Part shown: piece by piece, positions 36,501-51,500 of the stretch
Numbering within the stretch: the stretch's first letter is position 1
How the letters are laid out: each line of letters opens with the position of its first letter
Assembly: GCF_018320785.1 (NCBI RefSeq)
Contig: NC_054882.1
Coordinates: 26,540,719-26,604,718, forward strand
Length of the DNA: 64,000 nucleotides
Origin: Cheilinus undulatus
Lineage: Eukaryota > Chordata > Actinopteri > Labriformes > Labridae
Reading direction: 5' to 3'
The notes under the pieces: model-generated
What the model saw: only the letters and a program-made list of their open reading frames with translations
The model's database searches: none
What the model was told of the DNA's origin: nothing
Made by a program: the position numbers and the translations under genes

Positions 36501-39500
36501 TTATAGTCATAATGGTGAATTAAAGCTTAAAAACAATAACCTGCAAATACACACTCTGACTTTTTCACATGCCCAAAGGAGCTCTGTGTACAGCATCATG
36601 GCAGATCTGATTTGTACAGTTGCCTCGGAAAAACCCTGCTTTCCCCTTGTGTATCACTGCCTCTAAATCTAAATGAGTGCTGTGAGCAGAGCCAAAGACA
36701 ACCGCTGCCCCTTTCGGAGGTCGGTGAGTAAAAATAAAACAACGCCCCTCACAGAAATTACAGCGTCTGGCCAATTCCTTTAAATTTCTGATGATTTTTA
36801 CAAGCAGACAAAAATGCCCTGCAGTCATCCCTCCCTGGACTTTTATTAGGGTGACGGCAGCATCTGCCACAACTCACTGTCGTAAGGTCAAACAAGCCAA
36901 AATTGTATGTTAGCGCTGGACTTCTGAGGACAAGAGCGCTGGGTGTTGAACTTGGGCTATGAGTCAATGGTGAGCTGTTTCACTGTTTGTTGTACTATTG
37001 CTGAAAACAGAAGAAAGCAGCAGCAGGGAAAAGATGGGCATTCACTCAGGCTAGTAAAACTGAGATTTAAGGTTATAAAACAGCCACAAATAATAGCTGA
37101 TGCCTCTGTACGCCCTTCAAAAGCCAACAAGACCATTAGCTACAAGACAGGCAGGTGTCAGACCACATGATAAGCTGCACATTACAAAAACAGCAACTAC
37201 ACATGTGTAGGAAAGGACTGTCACAGAGCCAAAATTTAAACCTTTGACATGGCACAAATAAAATGTTACAATATCAATACCAGTTCCATAATGGGACAAC
37301 AAATAACACAATCCTTGGCACCCAATATTGGATAATTTCTTGTTTATAATTAAGAAAAATTTGCTTTGCAAACTCCTTTACAGTGTCTAAAATGTACTTA
37401 AACATTGGCTATGTTTTTGTACCAACACAATGCCACTGCTTATTAACTTAGACAGTGCTCTTTCTCTTTCAGTATATTTGAGTTAAAAAAAACACTTAGA
37501 GCCTCTGTACTGTAATGCTTTGTTAAAGCTTTGTAAATAAGTCAAAAGGCACAGCTTTAATGCTCCCCTTATTTTGTTGCATTCCTATCACCACAAATAC
37601 GCACTGGAGCATGGAGACACTGAGCCATTATACAGTTATTTGGGGGAAAAACACCTCTTTCAAGCAAATTGACCTCATCACATTAAGCATCTAAAGCATG
37701 GTGTTGAAAGAGTAAAGATTAGTCTGCTGTCTGTGAGAGCTGATGGAAGTGCACTGCAGTTTTTATGACACACAAACTTTCCAGAAATAAGGAAACAATT
37801 TCAACTCTGTATGACTTTAAAAAATGATGATAAATGATGTGTAAATAAAGTTGGTAAATATTACTTTGACATTACCATCACTAAGCCATAACCAGGAGTT
37901 GCATGATGTGTACTAGAGGGGAGGGCACATACTGAAGGAACAGGCGTTCATAGAAATTCAGCAAATGCAGGATTAAAAAAAGAGTCCCGCAGGGCTCTTA
38001 AATGGGGTCATTATTTTAAAAACTATTGGTTCACTGTCTATCAAATTAACTGTGGATAATACAAACCCATAACTTCTGTTAGATTCAGTTTCCATTATTG
38101 TTATTATCTAAGCAAAAGCATTAAATTTTCTGTGCTTTAAAGAGCAAACTGAATAAGAAGGACAAATGACTGTCAGCCCCACAGGTGCTTTTATTGTGAA
38201 ATTCTGTTTTACCTATCCACGAGGTTAGAGTCAAAGATGTCCTGTTAGGTATGGTAGCAAAATTGTTTTACCCTAGATTTCTGAGTTTCTACTATTTCCC
38301 TTTTTTTCTATGTAAGAACAAATTCCCTCAGTGCAGACCCACTGCACAAAGACATGTTGCCTAGCTTTGCTAGTCCCATGCCTTGCTTTAGGATTTTTTT
38401 TTAAATAAAAACTACACTCCAAATGGTTTGTTTACTTATCAATACATCACTGCTTTCTTTAAATGTATGTATTTGACCTTATGAAAGAGCTGTTACAAAG
38501 TGGTACTGCTGGTCTGCTCCACTCTACGAATACAGTGAAATATGAGTGAGGATGAGAGAGTGCACCACTCAATCAGGCATTGGTGAAGGAAAATAAGCAA
38601 ATAGTTGAATTGATAATCTGTTCTTATGCAACTAATCACATCAGTTATGCTGTCTTGCAGCAGGCTGATGCTGTCTAAAAAGCCCCATGCGTTCAGTGCA
38701 CAGTGACGTCTGTGTGTCTGCTCCGTATCCTCACTGCTTCCTTTATCAAAAACAATAAATAGGCCACGTCTGTAACACATGCTTCTATCTCATCTGAACT
38801 GATTTCTGTCATTAAAACAACTCTGGAATGTAGTCTAACCCTTAATTATAAAAGCCTCCTTATTAAAAAAAGACTTGGGCCCTTGAATACAGTTCATGGG
38901 ACAGGCAGGGCCAGGCTCTGATACCCCTTGACCACCAAGCCAGTTTCAGGGCTGCTGCTGGGTTAGAGCTTGAGTCAGTTCATGGTTGGTTCAATCCAAA
39001 AATCAGAAACGGTTTGCTTTCAACTGGCAGGAGCTTGCCAGAGAGCCACATCACTACATTACAGTAAAAGTCAGTGTGTCTCTGTTTTTCCTCCAGCACT
39101 AGTGATTGTAGCTCCCTCCAGCTTTCTTAATTCATCCGAGGCCCACGCAGCCAGGAGACAGCTCGTCACCTAGGATTACTGCTGTTTTGCTTTTCTATCC
39201 TTGTTTGAAGCTCTGTAGTTTATAAATAGTGCACTTCCTGGTTAGCTGTAATTCCAATCCTGCCCCCAGCTACAGATGCCAGCACCTGTTCTTTCCCTGG
39301 GACCAACTAGAGGTTAGTGCCACACTAGAACTGTTTTTTTCCCTTCAGTTCTTTGACAATAGAAAAATAAGTAACTGGTGCTTGACTAAGCACTGGCTTT
39401 AAACCATCCCTGGAACTAGCTTGGTGGAAAACAGGTATTTCGTAAGGTGCACAGGCTCAAGTAGGGCTGGGCTGGAATTTTTGGGCCCATTCTAGGATCT

Positions 39501-42500
39501 AGTACAACAGAAAAGTTCTGATTATTTTTAACTTTGAATCAGTGGATCTTAATGGATGTAATGTGCTTTGCTTTAATCTTTTACTGGATCTGGATTGTGG
39601 GATCCTTCCCAGTGCAGCCAGACCATTTTTAACGCAGTGTATTATGCCATTAGAGTAAAGTAGAGCTTTTCATATGTAAAATTACTAAATGTTGTTATTT
39701 GGTCTAATGGAAGTGTAGATTGTGTCTGGTGTGTTGGTTTGAAATGTTTCACCAGGTCAGATTAACAAGATTTTTTTTAACTTTGTAGCAATATTTGGCA
39801 TGATCCTTAAACACAACTGTTTTGTAAATAATTACAATGATGAGGAGAAAGCATACTGATGACCCCAGGCTAGACTATAAGACTTCACAAGGTTTTAACA
39901 TTGATGTTAATATAAATTGCCTGAGATCAATTTCTGATTAACTGCGATCATTTCTGCCACAAAAATTGACACATACTTCAACTTCCTCACAAAAGTTTTA
40001 AAGTTAAAAAAAGAGTCAAGGTTTTTGGTATCTAATACAGCTATCAGGAATCTAAAATCACTTAAGACAACAGTGACTGCAATGATTGGATCCCATACGA
40101 GGTGCTTAGCAGAGCTCCGACTCTGACACTGAAGGAGCAGAGGTGAGCAGCTGGTTTCAATCTGCCCTTATCGCGCTGCAGGCCCCAGCACTCCTCAGTC
40201 TGTGCCAGACAGACAGCACCATAAAGTGCAGTGAGGAGGCAGCCACACGTAGCCAGGGATCAGGGTGATGGAGGGGGCGGAGGTCTGATCTGTCACTGAT
40301 CAGTGCTGCGGCGGCTTATTCTTCCCTGATCTACGTCTGTTGATAGGCCAATAAAAACCCAAGGCCATGAGAATATGTGAAGTGCATCTCTACTTGTTCT
40401 CCATCTTGAACACAAACACTCAAGTGGATGCAAAATAACCACAGCTAACCACATGCGCACACACTTGAACTCACATACACACAACACACCCACAGCTTCC
40501 ATTTGCAGTCCAACACATCATTCCATTGGGATGCTTTCAGGCAGTTCCCCCTCTTTCCCTGTCACTCTCTGAAGGCTGTTTGGATTCTGTTTTAGGGTGA
40601 CCTTTTTTGTCTCTTATGTAGCAGACTTGTCGTTTTATAGTGCTAGGAGAGACAAAGACAAGCACACAATCACTACATAATGGAGAGATAAAAGGAAATC
40701 TTTGTGTTAGAAAAAGTTAAAGCCCTAGTCGCCTGATCATGCCAGTAAACACAAAAGACATCATGCATTCTGGAAAATCATGCTCAGATATTCATTGTTG
40801 GCAAAATATGGGCCCAGATGTTAGCTGATCCTCAAAGATAGCCAGTCAACCTGGGTGAACGGGCTCCTCCATGGGGTGTAAGGAGCTGGGGAGGGAGAGG
40901 GTGAAAGACCTGACAATCCTCTCCCAAAGAACAGCAGTGATCAGATTCCACTTTGTGACTCTGCCAGAGATTCTCCATTAGCTCAGTGTCAGGAGAAGGA
41001 GGCCATTATCAGTTGCTAGCTCCACACACTGCCTCCAGTGACAGTGCACTCCTCTTTCTAAAGTGCCCCAATTTCAGGGGCCACTTCTCTTCATCTCTCC
41101 CCTCAGGTCTCTTTTGCATGAAACCTCGAATACCTGATAGCTTTTGATTTAGATCAGCCTCTTTGTATGCGCCTGCCAAACAGATATCATTATCTTTGCA
41201 CAGAGGGATAGTCCTGCAGAGTACGAAGAGTGTTGGGTGGATTTCAGACTGTGCTCTCTAAATGGATCAAATTGGACTTAGATCCATGCAATGCATTCAA
41301 AATGCATTTAAAATATAACTATTGAACGCATGTGTTCGGCTTCTTCTGTTGTCCTAAAAATGAAAGCCAAAATACCCACTGGGTATTTCAAGGTCACTGC
41401 ACATTCAGAGTCAGGTTCTGTGTAGTTCGAAATGACTGGTGGAGACGTGATATTGGTTTCTTGCCCTTGAACTTCTCAAAGCGCACATTAAACTCACAGG
41501 TAGATAGGCAAAGATCCTTCAGGTTGGTACAATCAAAGCTGAGCAGTGCTTGATTGACTCTTATTCTTCTCTACTCTGCTAAACCTGTGCACATAACCCT
41601 GCAGGACCTGCATTTTGTCAACAGAGAGGGGTCTGGCTGCAGACCGCACATCTCAGACACCCCTTCCTGCAGACCACTACAGTGAGACACCCTCTCTGTT
41701 AGGACGGAAGTGACCTGATTTGCAAATATGATGTATTCCCTATTTAAGAAGGGTTTTCTTAAATTCAACGTAATTTGTAAACAACGTCTGACAGATGTAT
41801 TCATGAAATAACCACATTGCAAACACAACAGATGGAAAAAAAACTCTAAATAAAACAGAAAAAAGGTCAGATGTCCAATCTAGGATTAGAATATAGAGAA
41901 TTTCTTAGAAGTAGCTATGTGACCGGTGGTTCATTTTCACTTCGTTAGCTTTGATAAAGCTACAGTAGCTATGCTAGCTATGTAGTTAAAGTAACTAAGT
42001 AAGCCAATGTAGCTAAGTTTGCATGGGCTACATTGTATTTTATAGTAATGAAGCTGAAGATTTTTTAGCTTTAGCAAATGCAGCATAAGTGAACTTAGCT
42101 AATGTAACTTTAGCTACCTTACCTTTGTAGCTTATGCAGTTAACTTAGCTTAGATAGCTTTAGCCTTAGCTATGCTGTTTTGTCACTCAGGACTGTTTTC
42201 CTGAAAGCAGACTGTTTACTCTAATTAACCATTTGGTTATCAGGTTTTGAAGATCAGGTTTTTGGCATTTAATTTTTGGTATCCAAACACTTAACCTTAA
42301 ACCCTCAACCTGATCCTAACCAGAAGTTTAATCCAATTTTGTAATTAATTTTTTAGTGTATGTTTCTGTCCTTACTGAGGTGGCATCTCAAAGCAGTGGT
42401 CTGCAAGAGGGGTGGTTTGAGACCTGCATTCTGCAGCCAGACCATCTTGTGTTGTATTTTGATTTTATAGCTTGTCTATATCCTGTTAACATGGAAGAGA

Positions 42501-45500
42501 AGAAGCTTTTTTACTGTAGCTAGGCCATATGTTTTTTCTGAACACAATTGTATGTGCCAATCTCTTAACAGCATGTATTTTTCACCACTCACCGCAGTCT
42601 GTGTTGTCTCCCTCTATTAGTCCGGGCTGGCAGCCCATGAAGCACCGGTATGAGCCGATGGTGTTTTCACAGCGCCATGTACCACACACTGAACTGCCAA
42701 AGTCCTTACACTCATTCTGGTCTGAGAGAGAGAGATGCAGAGGTTAGTTGGAAGCTGACAAACAGAGGCGCAAATGTTACCACATGTACAATCACACACA
42801 TTCCCTCCACTGCTCCTCTGCTTCCAGTGTAATGCCTGTACAGAAGGAGTCGTCCAGGAGGCCTGCAGTGTAGCTGTCCTCGGTAAACGCAGCAGGCAAC
42901 AGGAACGGCCAAGAACAATATTATCACAGCAACCGAATAACTTGTGAAGGAGCTGAAGGGAGACGTTCCAGAGGGAGAAACACCTTCAGCTCACAATGGG
43001 GTCATTCATGCTTTCCTCAGGGGAGAGAGAGCTCGGGCCTCCAGCCATGCAATCCAGGCACCCCTCAAGCCCAGAGCCCAAGGAGGAAAGCCTCTAAAGC
43101 CAGGCTTGGACACTTTCACAAGAACCCGGTCCCAACTTTAACGGTCCACATAATCAATCATAGCCAACTGTGCTACATTGGGTACGCTTAAGCTTAAATG
43201 TAGCATGACGATCAAACAGCAAAAGCTGACATGTTGGTTTACTCAAAGAGTGGAAACCTTAGGGAGGAGTTTGGGGTCAACAATCACCATGACATACACA
43301 AGAGAACATCACAGGGGAGTTTTATTTTAACATCTTACCTTCACAGTCGGCGGTGTCAGCATTGAATTTAAAGCCGGCTTCACACAAGCACAAGAAGGAG
43401 CCATCGGTGTTGAGACACTGACCTCGGATGCACACGTTGTCTTTGCTGCACTCATCCACATCTGAGGGAGAAAGAAGGGGGAAAAGAGAAAGAAAAGCAG
43501 ACAAATTAGGAGATAATTTGATAAAAAAGGGTGGGTGCAGATTTGTTGCATATTGATGATCACTAAATATCCTCATATATCCTCACTGAGTCCACGGGGA
43601 GCATCATTCCTTTCCATAAGCATCACAAAAGAATGTGTAATCAAGCTCTTGTCCCAGCAAAAGATGCATTGGCCATTTGGAGCATTTAACAGCATACAGT
43701 ATGAGAAAACAGGAAACAAAGGAGGAAAAGAAATGTATCAGGCTGAGAACATTTTCCTCTGACTTGTAAAAATTAATAATGAATGTGACATGCTTGATTA
43801 GCCATAGATTGGTGGATAATTGCAGCATTACAACACAACTTGAAGGTATTTGGACTCAGGGTAAATTCCTGGGGAAAGGCAAGGAAGAGAAGAAAAAAGC
43901 ATGTCTTCCTGTTCCAACCTTTCATAATCAGATGAATCTTTCTGAGATGACAAGTTAAACACCCAAATGCAACAACGGGCTCAAAAAAACAATATCCCAG
44001 ACTATAAGTAAACGCATAAATATGTGTAGAGTGGATATTTTTGGAAGGAACTCAAGGACTTCAAAGCCAGTATTGGAAGGCACAGCAAGGCCATGGCACA
44101 ACCTGCTGATCTGGATTAAATTTAGCCTTGTTTCAGTCTACATTCAGGCCTTTATTGAGTATGTTCTCTTCTTGCCGAAAGACTGGTCTGGTCAAGGCCC
44201 AGCATCATTTTGGCCTCACCTGCCTAAACCCATCTTTCATCTCCATAAACTCACAGACCCTCATCCTCTCTGCACCTCCCCCTGAGGCTCATGTCAGAGG
44301 GGTCTGGCTTTCATTGTGTTAGCACTGTACACATAATGGCAGCTGCAAGAAAATATATGACAACTGCTGATTTACAGGATAATTAGAGCGCAGAATTTGT
44401 TGTGGCTAGCGGCCAAAGTACCTGATGCAGGCTGGGTGGTTTACTCAAAGCCTGAGGACGATATCAAAGTGGCTCCAAGGCTAAAGAAGCAGAGGAGGAA
44501 TTTCTGTTTTCAAGGACTGACCCCTTGTCCTCTCATATGAGTCAAACCGGCTCATAAGACAGCCATGCCAGCATCCTTCAGAGGCCTGGATCCAGTGCTC
44601 GAAACCTACCTGCTTCCCATCACAACATGGTGTTTTACCGCCAAAAATCCTGCCGTTTGCTTAACTTCACCTCCGACTGCAACGCAAGACACACCAGGAA
44701 CAACACTGATCCAAATCAGAGATCCCAGCCAAAGTTATTTCATGTATTTTGACAGCAAATGCTTCAGTTTGTTGAAAAGAAAAGCTCTAGCTGATGAACA
44801 TTTTGTTTCTCCCATTGCTACAACCAGCAGGTCACTGGGTGCGGCTGGGATAACATCAAACTGATGTCTGAGTGGTGAGAGAGAGGGTGATCTGAGAAGG
44901 TTGATGAGGACATGGCCCATTGCACAGAGAGGCTGGCCCATGCCAGGGGTCCCAGGCCTGGCCCCGGCATTCAGGACAGTGTGTGCGCCTGTTCACACTG
45001 AAGAAGAAATGTGTGCCAAATAACATTACTCTGAAACTCTTCAGTTATACGTGCTTAAACTGTTATTACATTATTACCAACTTTCTCCAATCTCGCCTCA
45101 GCCTCGCCCCATTACACAAAGATCATAAAATCATCAACAAGAGATTTCCCACGGCTTTTATTGATTTATTTTATGCTGCAGAGTGTGACTGTACCTTGGC
45201 AGACACTCCTGCCATCAGTGGTGGCGTATCCCTCACGACACACACAAGTGTAGGAGCCTTCAGCGTTCAAACAGTCTCCTTCACCACATATCCCAGCGAT
45301 GGTTAGGCACTCATTGATATCTGTCATACACCAAACACAAATTTACACACATACATCTGTGTTAAGATGGCAGTGTGAGGTCAGCCACAAGGAATGGCTA
45401 ACCACTGAAGATATTTTCTTTTTTTGTGTGTCAGATGACCTAGACTTACCCCTGCAGGACCTCCCATCCACCAGCTCCATACCAGAGGGGCAGGAGCAGT

Positions 45501-48500
45501 TGTATGAGCCGATGTTGTTGGTGCACTTGCCTCCCCGACAGAAGCTTTTGTCCTCACATTCATTCACATCTGTAGCAACACAAACACAGACAGATGTCAT
45601 CATCATGACACATCCACACCAGAGCTGTAAATCACAGTGTCCCACTTCAGTTTTGTCCATTTATGACACTTGTATGACAAGCTTCCAGACCACAGAGTAA
45701 GTCAGAAGAGTTATGCATCACCAGCATTAGCATGTAATGGTCTATTCTTACTAAACTGTCATACAGTGCTAGGGCTATTGGAAAAAAAAGACATTGCAGT
45801 AGTTTTTATTCTGTGATATATATTGTGATTTTTAACATTAAAACAGAAAATGTAATGCTTTTCATTTTTGAATTTTTGGTGTTTCAGAATGGAAAATTGC
45901 ACCCTGTGCGTGGAAGTGGGGCTGGCACACTTGGGCCCTGCTCCAGAACAGGACCATTCTGGGCACAGACTAGTGTAGCCTAACTGGTGAGGGAAAAATA
46001 AAACAGCATAACTTGGTGCGGATGTGCACAGCCTGAAGTCAGAGCGGAAAAGCCCCAATGGTACTTATTCATAGTCCTCAATAACTGTGGTTTTTCTTAG
46101 TGTTTCAGCTGTGCTCTCTCTTTAATTTACCTCATAATGTACTTAAATAACCATGTTAGCAGCAGATAGATATTTGGTATAGGGACTGTAAAAGAGAGGA
46201 CATTATACTTGGCTACTTCTGGCATTATTCTCATCCATCTTCCATGATAAGGTCAAATCTGCCGTTGATGGAAAAGTAAATCAGCACAGCCTTTCTTGTT
46301 TGGCACGGCCAAATGTCATAGTGGAACAGTCCAAATAGAAGTGGCAGTCTGATGTGCTTCAGGTCTTGCAACAAACATTACAAGTCCTCCAATGTGACTA
46401 ATGCACACATCGCCGTCCCAGTTGCAAATATAATTGGATATATTGTTCAGCCTTACACAGTGCTGTATTGAATGACTGTGAACTACATGATGCATAACAT
46501 AAATTTAAAAGACCCATCAACTGTATTGCACCTTCACATGAGATCCCGTTTGGTGCCACCTTAAAGCCTGCGTCACACGTTGTGCAGGAGTAGGAGCCCT
46601 CTGTGTTGGTGCACACACCTGTGGGGCACACATCTGGGGTCTGGCACTCATCAATGTCTAAAAAAGAAGAAAAAGAGGTAGTCAGAACCAGGCAGAGATG
46701 CTAAAAACAAGTAAAAATACTTTCTTTTGTCATAATCAGTGTTAAAGACCTGATCTTTACTTGACAATTTCCTGAAATTTTAGATTATAAATTGCCCTTG
46801 TGAATAAACAGCAGTCTGTTTTTTATTACCTCTCAAGGGGAAAAAGGTTTAAACCATCCTGTATGATTATTTCCATTTTGTTCACACATTGTGCAGGTTA
46901 TATGCAGCTGTGTCAGTCTTAAAACACCATCTGTTTTGGCCACTGAGGAGTGTTTCAAGTCAAACCAACATTCAACAGTAATGGTAACACTAATGGGGTT
47001 CCTACCTTGCTTCTTTATATGCAAGATCATAACCAAATAATGAAGAAAATCGGTTAAAAAGTGGCACAAAAACCACACCAATCTGGTCTGTGTTGTTCTG
47101 TAGTCCAGCACATTCTAAGCAGTGAAGTGGCCACTTGCAATACAGTATTAATGGGGTGAACTTCACGTCACGTTGGGTCTAATGCAGCGTGTGACAGCTG
47201 CATGCAATGACATCCCATGACTTAGGACCTTACAATGGTATGTAAGTAACAGGTAACTTTTTAAAAGAAAAGAGTAGGTATTACACGAGGAGCGTATACA
47301 CCAGACTTTATGGCAATTTCTCTTCTTTTTTTTTTTACTTTCACCACCTACTGTTACACATTTTACCACCTTCCTCTCATTATGATTCTAAAATAGGCTC
47401 TGTATTCTTGCTTTGATGGAGCTCGGTGGAAGTTCAAGCAGGAAGACTATTTCTACTCATTCATTAGTTACTACTACACTCTCTAAAGCACTCAGCTGAT
47501 CAGATTTTGCAACATCCTCATTTGATCATCATGCACCTGTCATGTTTTAAATCTGTCATTCTCTCTTTCGCAGTTAGCCTGTCATTTCAGTGTGGACAAT
47601 GCAACCCTCCTCCACCCCAGCCACCTCTATCCAGTTCATTAGCATCTAGTCCAGATCCTCACAGGTCTTCCGCTCATCACATGCTGCATACCTCAGTATC
47701 CTCCTCAGAGCCACCTCAATGGTGTCCCTATGCACCTTCTTAGAACCTCATCTGATCCTGCATCCCTAACTAACATCACCACCAGTGTCGAGACTCCATA
47801 GGGGGCATCCTATTCCTGCCGTCTGCCTCACTACCCCTTTAAGTACATAAAATTATTAAGATGGGGTCTAATCGCCAAACATATTGCACATTTCTCTTTC
47901 ATTAAAGTTAGTAAAATAAATTATAACTAAAATCATGTGAAGTCTCTCTTGACTGAAATGCCTTTGGGGGGAATTTTTGTACATATATTGCACTGCTTCA
48001 CTGATTCCTTTCTTGAACATTTAGGACAACTTATACACCAACAAATGAGGCCATGACACATTCAAGACGATTTCTTTGCCTGTTGCACATTAATACTAAA
48101 ATAACGTGACAAAAAAGTTGAGCTGAAGCAGATGTGGATCATCAAGACTTTCTAAATTCAAATGATTTGTTCATAGAAGCAAAGTTATTGTTCATTATTT
48201 TCAGTTAACTGTTTTTATTTGAGGTCAGACAAGTTTAAAGTTAGCGTGCACAGAAACAGCCTGTAGTAATGAGTCCTCCAGAGGGCTGTTTTTTCACATT
48301 TTATAGTGAGAACACTTAAAAAAGCACAGGCTCTCACTTTAAATTTTATAAAAAACAACTAAATATTTCTGTTTAAACAGAGCCCTTTCTGACACCTGTA
48401 GCAATAGGCCATCATGTTCACAAAAGGGACTTCCAAAGATTTCCTCTTTTTTCAGTGGTGAACTAGGTTGAGTGTGATTACACACGGCCTACCATAGAGT

Positions 48501-51500
48501 AAGAAAAAGCTCTCTTTATTAGAACACATTGACAGTGTTTTATTAAAAAGGGTGGAAAGATAAGTATGCAGGATGGTCATTGAATCCAAAACAGCGAGCT
48601 ATTACAGGTGGCGTATAATTACTGTATCTACAAACAGTCCCCGGCTCGCTGTTATGTGATCATTGGAAATTCCTCCAGCCGGTACAGATTGTATTTCTCG
48701 TGTAGAAAAGAGATTGCGGGTCATTGTTAAGTGATTGAGACGGCTCAATTTTGCCTTTGGGTGAACAAAGAGTTCAAAAGGGCAAGCTGCTCTGGTACGT
48801 GTAAGGCAGGGGAGTAGTTGACTTCATTTCAAATTAAGCCCTTAATATTTTCCATGGCATCAGAGACGTCCATTAAAATCCTATCAGAGGCTGACTTGGA
48901 CTCAGGCTTGTTTTGTAAAAGGTTTTCCCAGTGTTAAGACACGTATCGGGGGGGGATCTTCCTCTTGGTCTAGACCGACATTTTCATTCAAAAACATAGC
49001 ATAGTATATACGACTGACTGAGACCATGTTTGAATCCATTTACACAATCATTCCTTTTCTGCTTCCCATGATGTCATGACAGACCTAACCTCCCTGGATT
49101 CGTCAAAGCAGCCATCTCGCCGCATTACTCTCATAAATCATGCCATGATAAATTACAGAGCACCGTAAAGATTTTCTGTAATCATTTCTGGGTCTTACAC
49201 ATTTGGTGCTTATTTCAACATTTGTTCAATATTTACTAAAGTAATAAGTAGGCAGATAAACATCAAGGATAGTTTTACCCTCGCAGTCATAACCATCCTC
49301 AGGCACTTGCATGCCCAATCCACAGCTCTGGCAGGTGTAGGATCCTGGTGTGTTCAAGCACAGCTGGCGTGGGCACACGTTACCCACCAGGCACTCATCC
49401 ACATCTGGACACACAAACACATCATGGCACAGATTAACATCTCAAGGTTCAAATAAACACATCTCACCAATTGTAATCAGTTTGATCGGTAATCACAAAG
49501 CTGGGAATTACAATCGTCGACACCTCTATCTGTGGGATATTTGCATGACATCATCTTGCTCTATTTGAAGGCTGGTGTCTCATTGTGTTGAGTTAAGATC
49601 AGATGAGCAGTGCCAGAGGCGGAGAGGCTCAAGGATCCAGCTATGATGTGATGTCTAGGAGTATTTTGAGCTCATATGATGAGGCTTTTGGTGTCACACC
49701 TGATGCTGTTTACCTACAACCTGAACCAGCTGGGAAAGATGTTCAAGAGAGCTGGCATAATCACCCTAAACCACAACATTTTAAGGTATTAGGATGAGAT
49801 CTTCTAGGTCTGAAGAAAGGAGGAAGTCAAAGACACCTGTGTTCAAGAATAACAAAAACACATTCCTGTACAAACAGAGCCAAAAGTCTTACCTTCACAC
49901 TGCTGTCCGTCCTGGGAGACTCTGAAACCAGGCTGACAGACGATACAGGTGAAGGAACCTTCTGTGTTTGTGCATGTTCCCTGCGGACATGTAGTGGGCA
50001 GCGCACACTCATCGATATCTGACATGAAGCAAGAGAAACTGTTAGACTTTCATTGCAGTGAAGTCTCTGCAGCCAAGGAAATTCATTATGAAAGGCAGAA
50101 CCACTAACCTCCTGTGAGTTAGTTTTTTCAGGCTGAATTTTATATACATGCAGAGGTTCATTTGGATGAGCGGTGCTGAATAAACTAACCTTCACAGAGC
50201 TCGCCATCATATGATACTCTGTACCCTGTGGGGCAGTTCTCACAGGTGTAAGAGCCCTCTGAGTTAAGACAGATGCCGTTGGCACAGGTAGACAGGGACT
50301 GGCACTCGTCAATATCTGGAGGAAACACATGCACACCAGCAGAGATGTGTAAATATCACTAAAAAGACTGAATCATACGTAGGAGAAATTCAGCTGCACA
50401 GCAAAAGGAGTTAAAAAGCTGCCCAGATATGTCAAATGAGTCTCTGACAGTATTTTTTTTATCAGACCAGCTGGAGACTAAATTTACCTTCACACCTCTT
50501 CCGGTCTTGAGACACTCTGTAGCCAGCCTTACATCTGGTACAAATGTAGGATCCCTCTGTGTTGGCACACACCCCACCCTGACACAAGTCGCCCTGGTTA
50601 CACTCATTCACATCTGAAATCAAGAACACAAAACTCAACAAAGATAATTCATCCCTGTCTCACAGGTTCTCTCAAACACTTTAAACTGTAAATCATTAAA
50701 CTCTCCAGTTTCACACCTTCACATCTCAGCCCATCAGCAGACGGTCCAAAGCCAGGCCTGCAGTTCTGGCATGTGTAGGACCCCACTGTGTTGATGCAGA
50801 TTCCTGAGGGGCATGTATTAGCAGTTGCACACTCGTTGACATCTAAAACAAAAGAAATCATTTGCAGACATTATTCTGCTGTCACTCTACCAGCTAAGGA
50901 GTATGCTGTGATGAGATACAACAAACAGCTTTAGATAATCCTTTGCAGACCTTCGCAGGCTTTGCCGTCCAAGCTGGCTCGGTAACCATGGTTACAGGCG
51001 CATTTGTGGGTGCCGTCCAGATTGACACAGCGGCCGTTAAGGCAAACTCCGGGAAGTGCACACTCATCAACATCTGGAGGGAGGGTTCAGACAAAGAAAG
51101 AGGGGCCTCAGAAAATAAAGACAACCGCTAAATCTTAGTAGCTTTTTTATGAACCTTTAAAGGAGCGGCGAGACTTCTGTAGAAGCACTGTGGAGAACGA
51201 TTCACAGAGCTGTTCTTTGAAATGAAGCATTTATAATGTCTGACTGACTTCTGACTGAAGGTTACCTTGGCAAAAGTTCTCTGGGGAGAGTTTATATCCC
51301 TGGAAACAGTTGCACCTATAGGAGCCCTCTGTGTTGACACACCTTCCACGACCGCACACCGTCTGATTCAAGCATTCGTTTACATCTGAGGACAAAAAGG
51401 ATGAAGACAGGAAACACTGTGAATGAGGAAGGCTTTAAGGTATCATCCTGCCACAAAACACTGTGTGATTAAAGTGTTGGATCTGCCAAAATAAGCACTT

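Larger units (their letters stand above)
31046..42592. other. 11.5-kb ltbp2 intron
   Basis: The longest gene-free stretch. It separates the CGTWRC and GNHGFC EGF modules. No EGF-type exon, tRNA or other gene is visible on either strand. It holds a small Tc1 derivative (31636), a SINE (33430), one copy of the paired repeat (37513) and an AGCT-rich block (41940). The region 38500-41300 has no recognisable repeat and could hold regulatory elements. Confidence 0.6.

Noticed and set aside
47507..47743. Pro-rich plus-strand frame of 78 codons
   Set aside because: C-rich composition explains it; no promoter, splice or domain support.
49827..50336. 169-codon minus-strand frame as a separate gene
   Set aside because: It is a wrong-frame reading across two ltbp2 EGF exons and their intron; the EGF frame has the conserved cysteines and splice sites.
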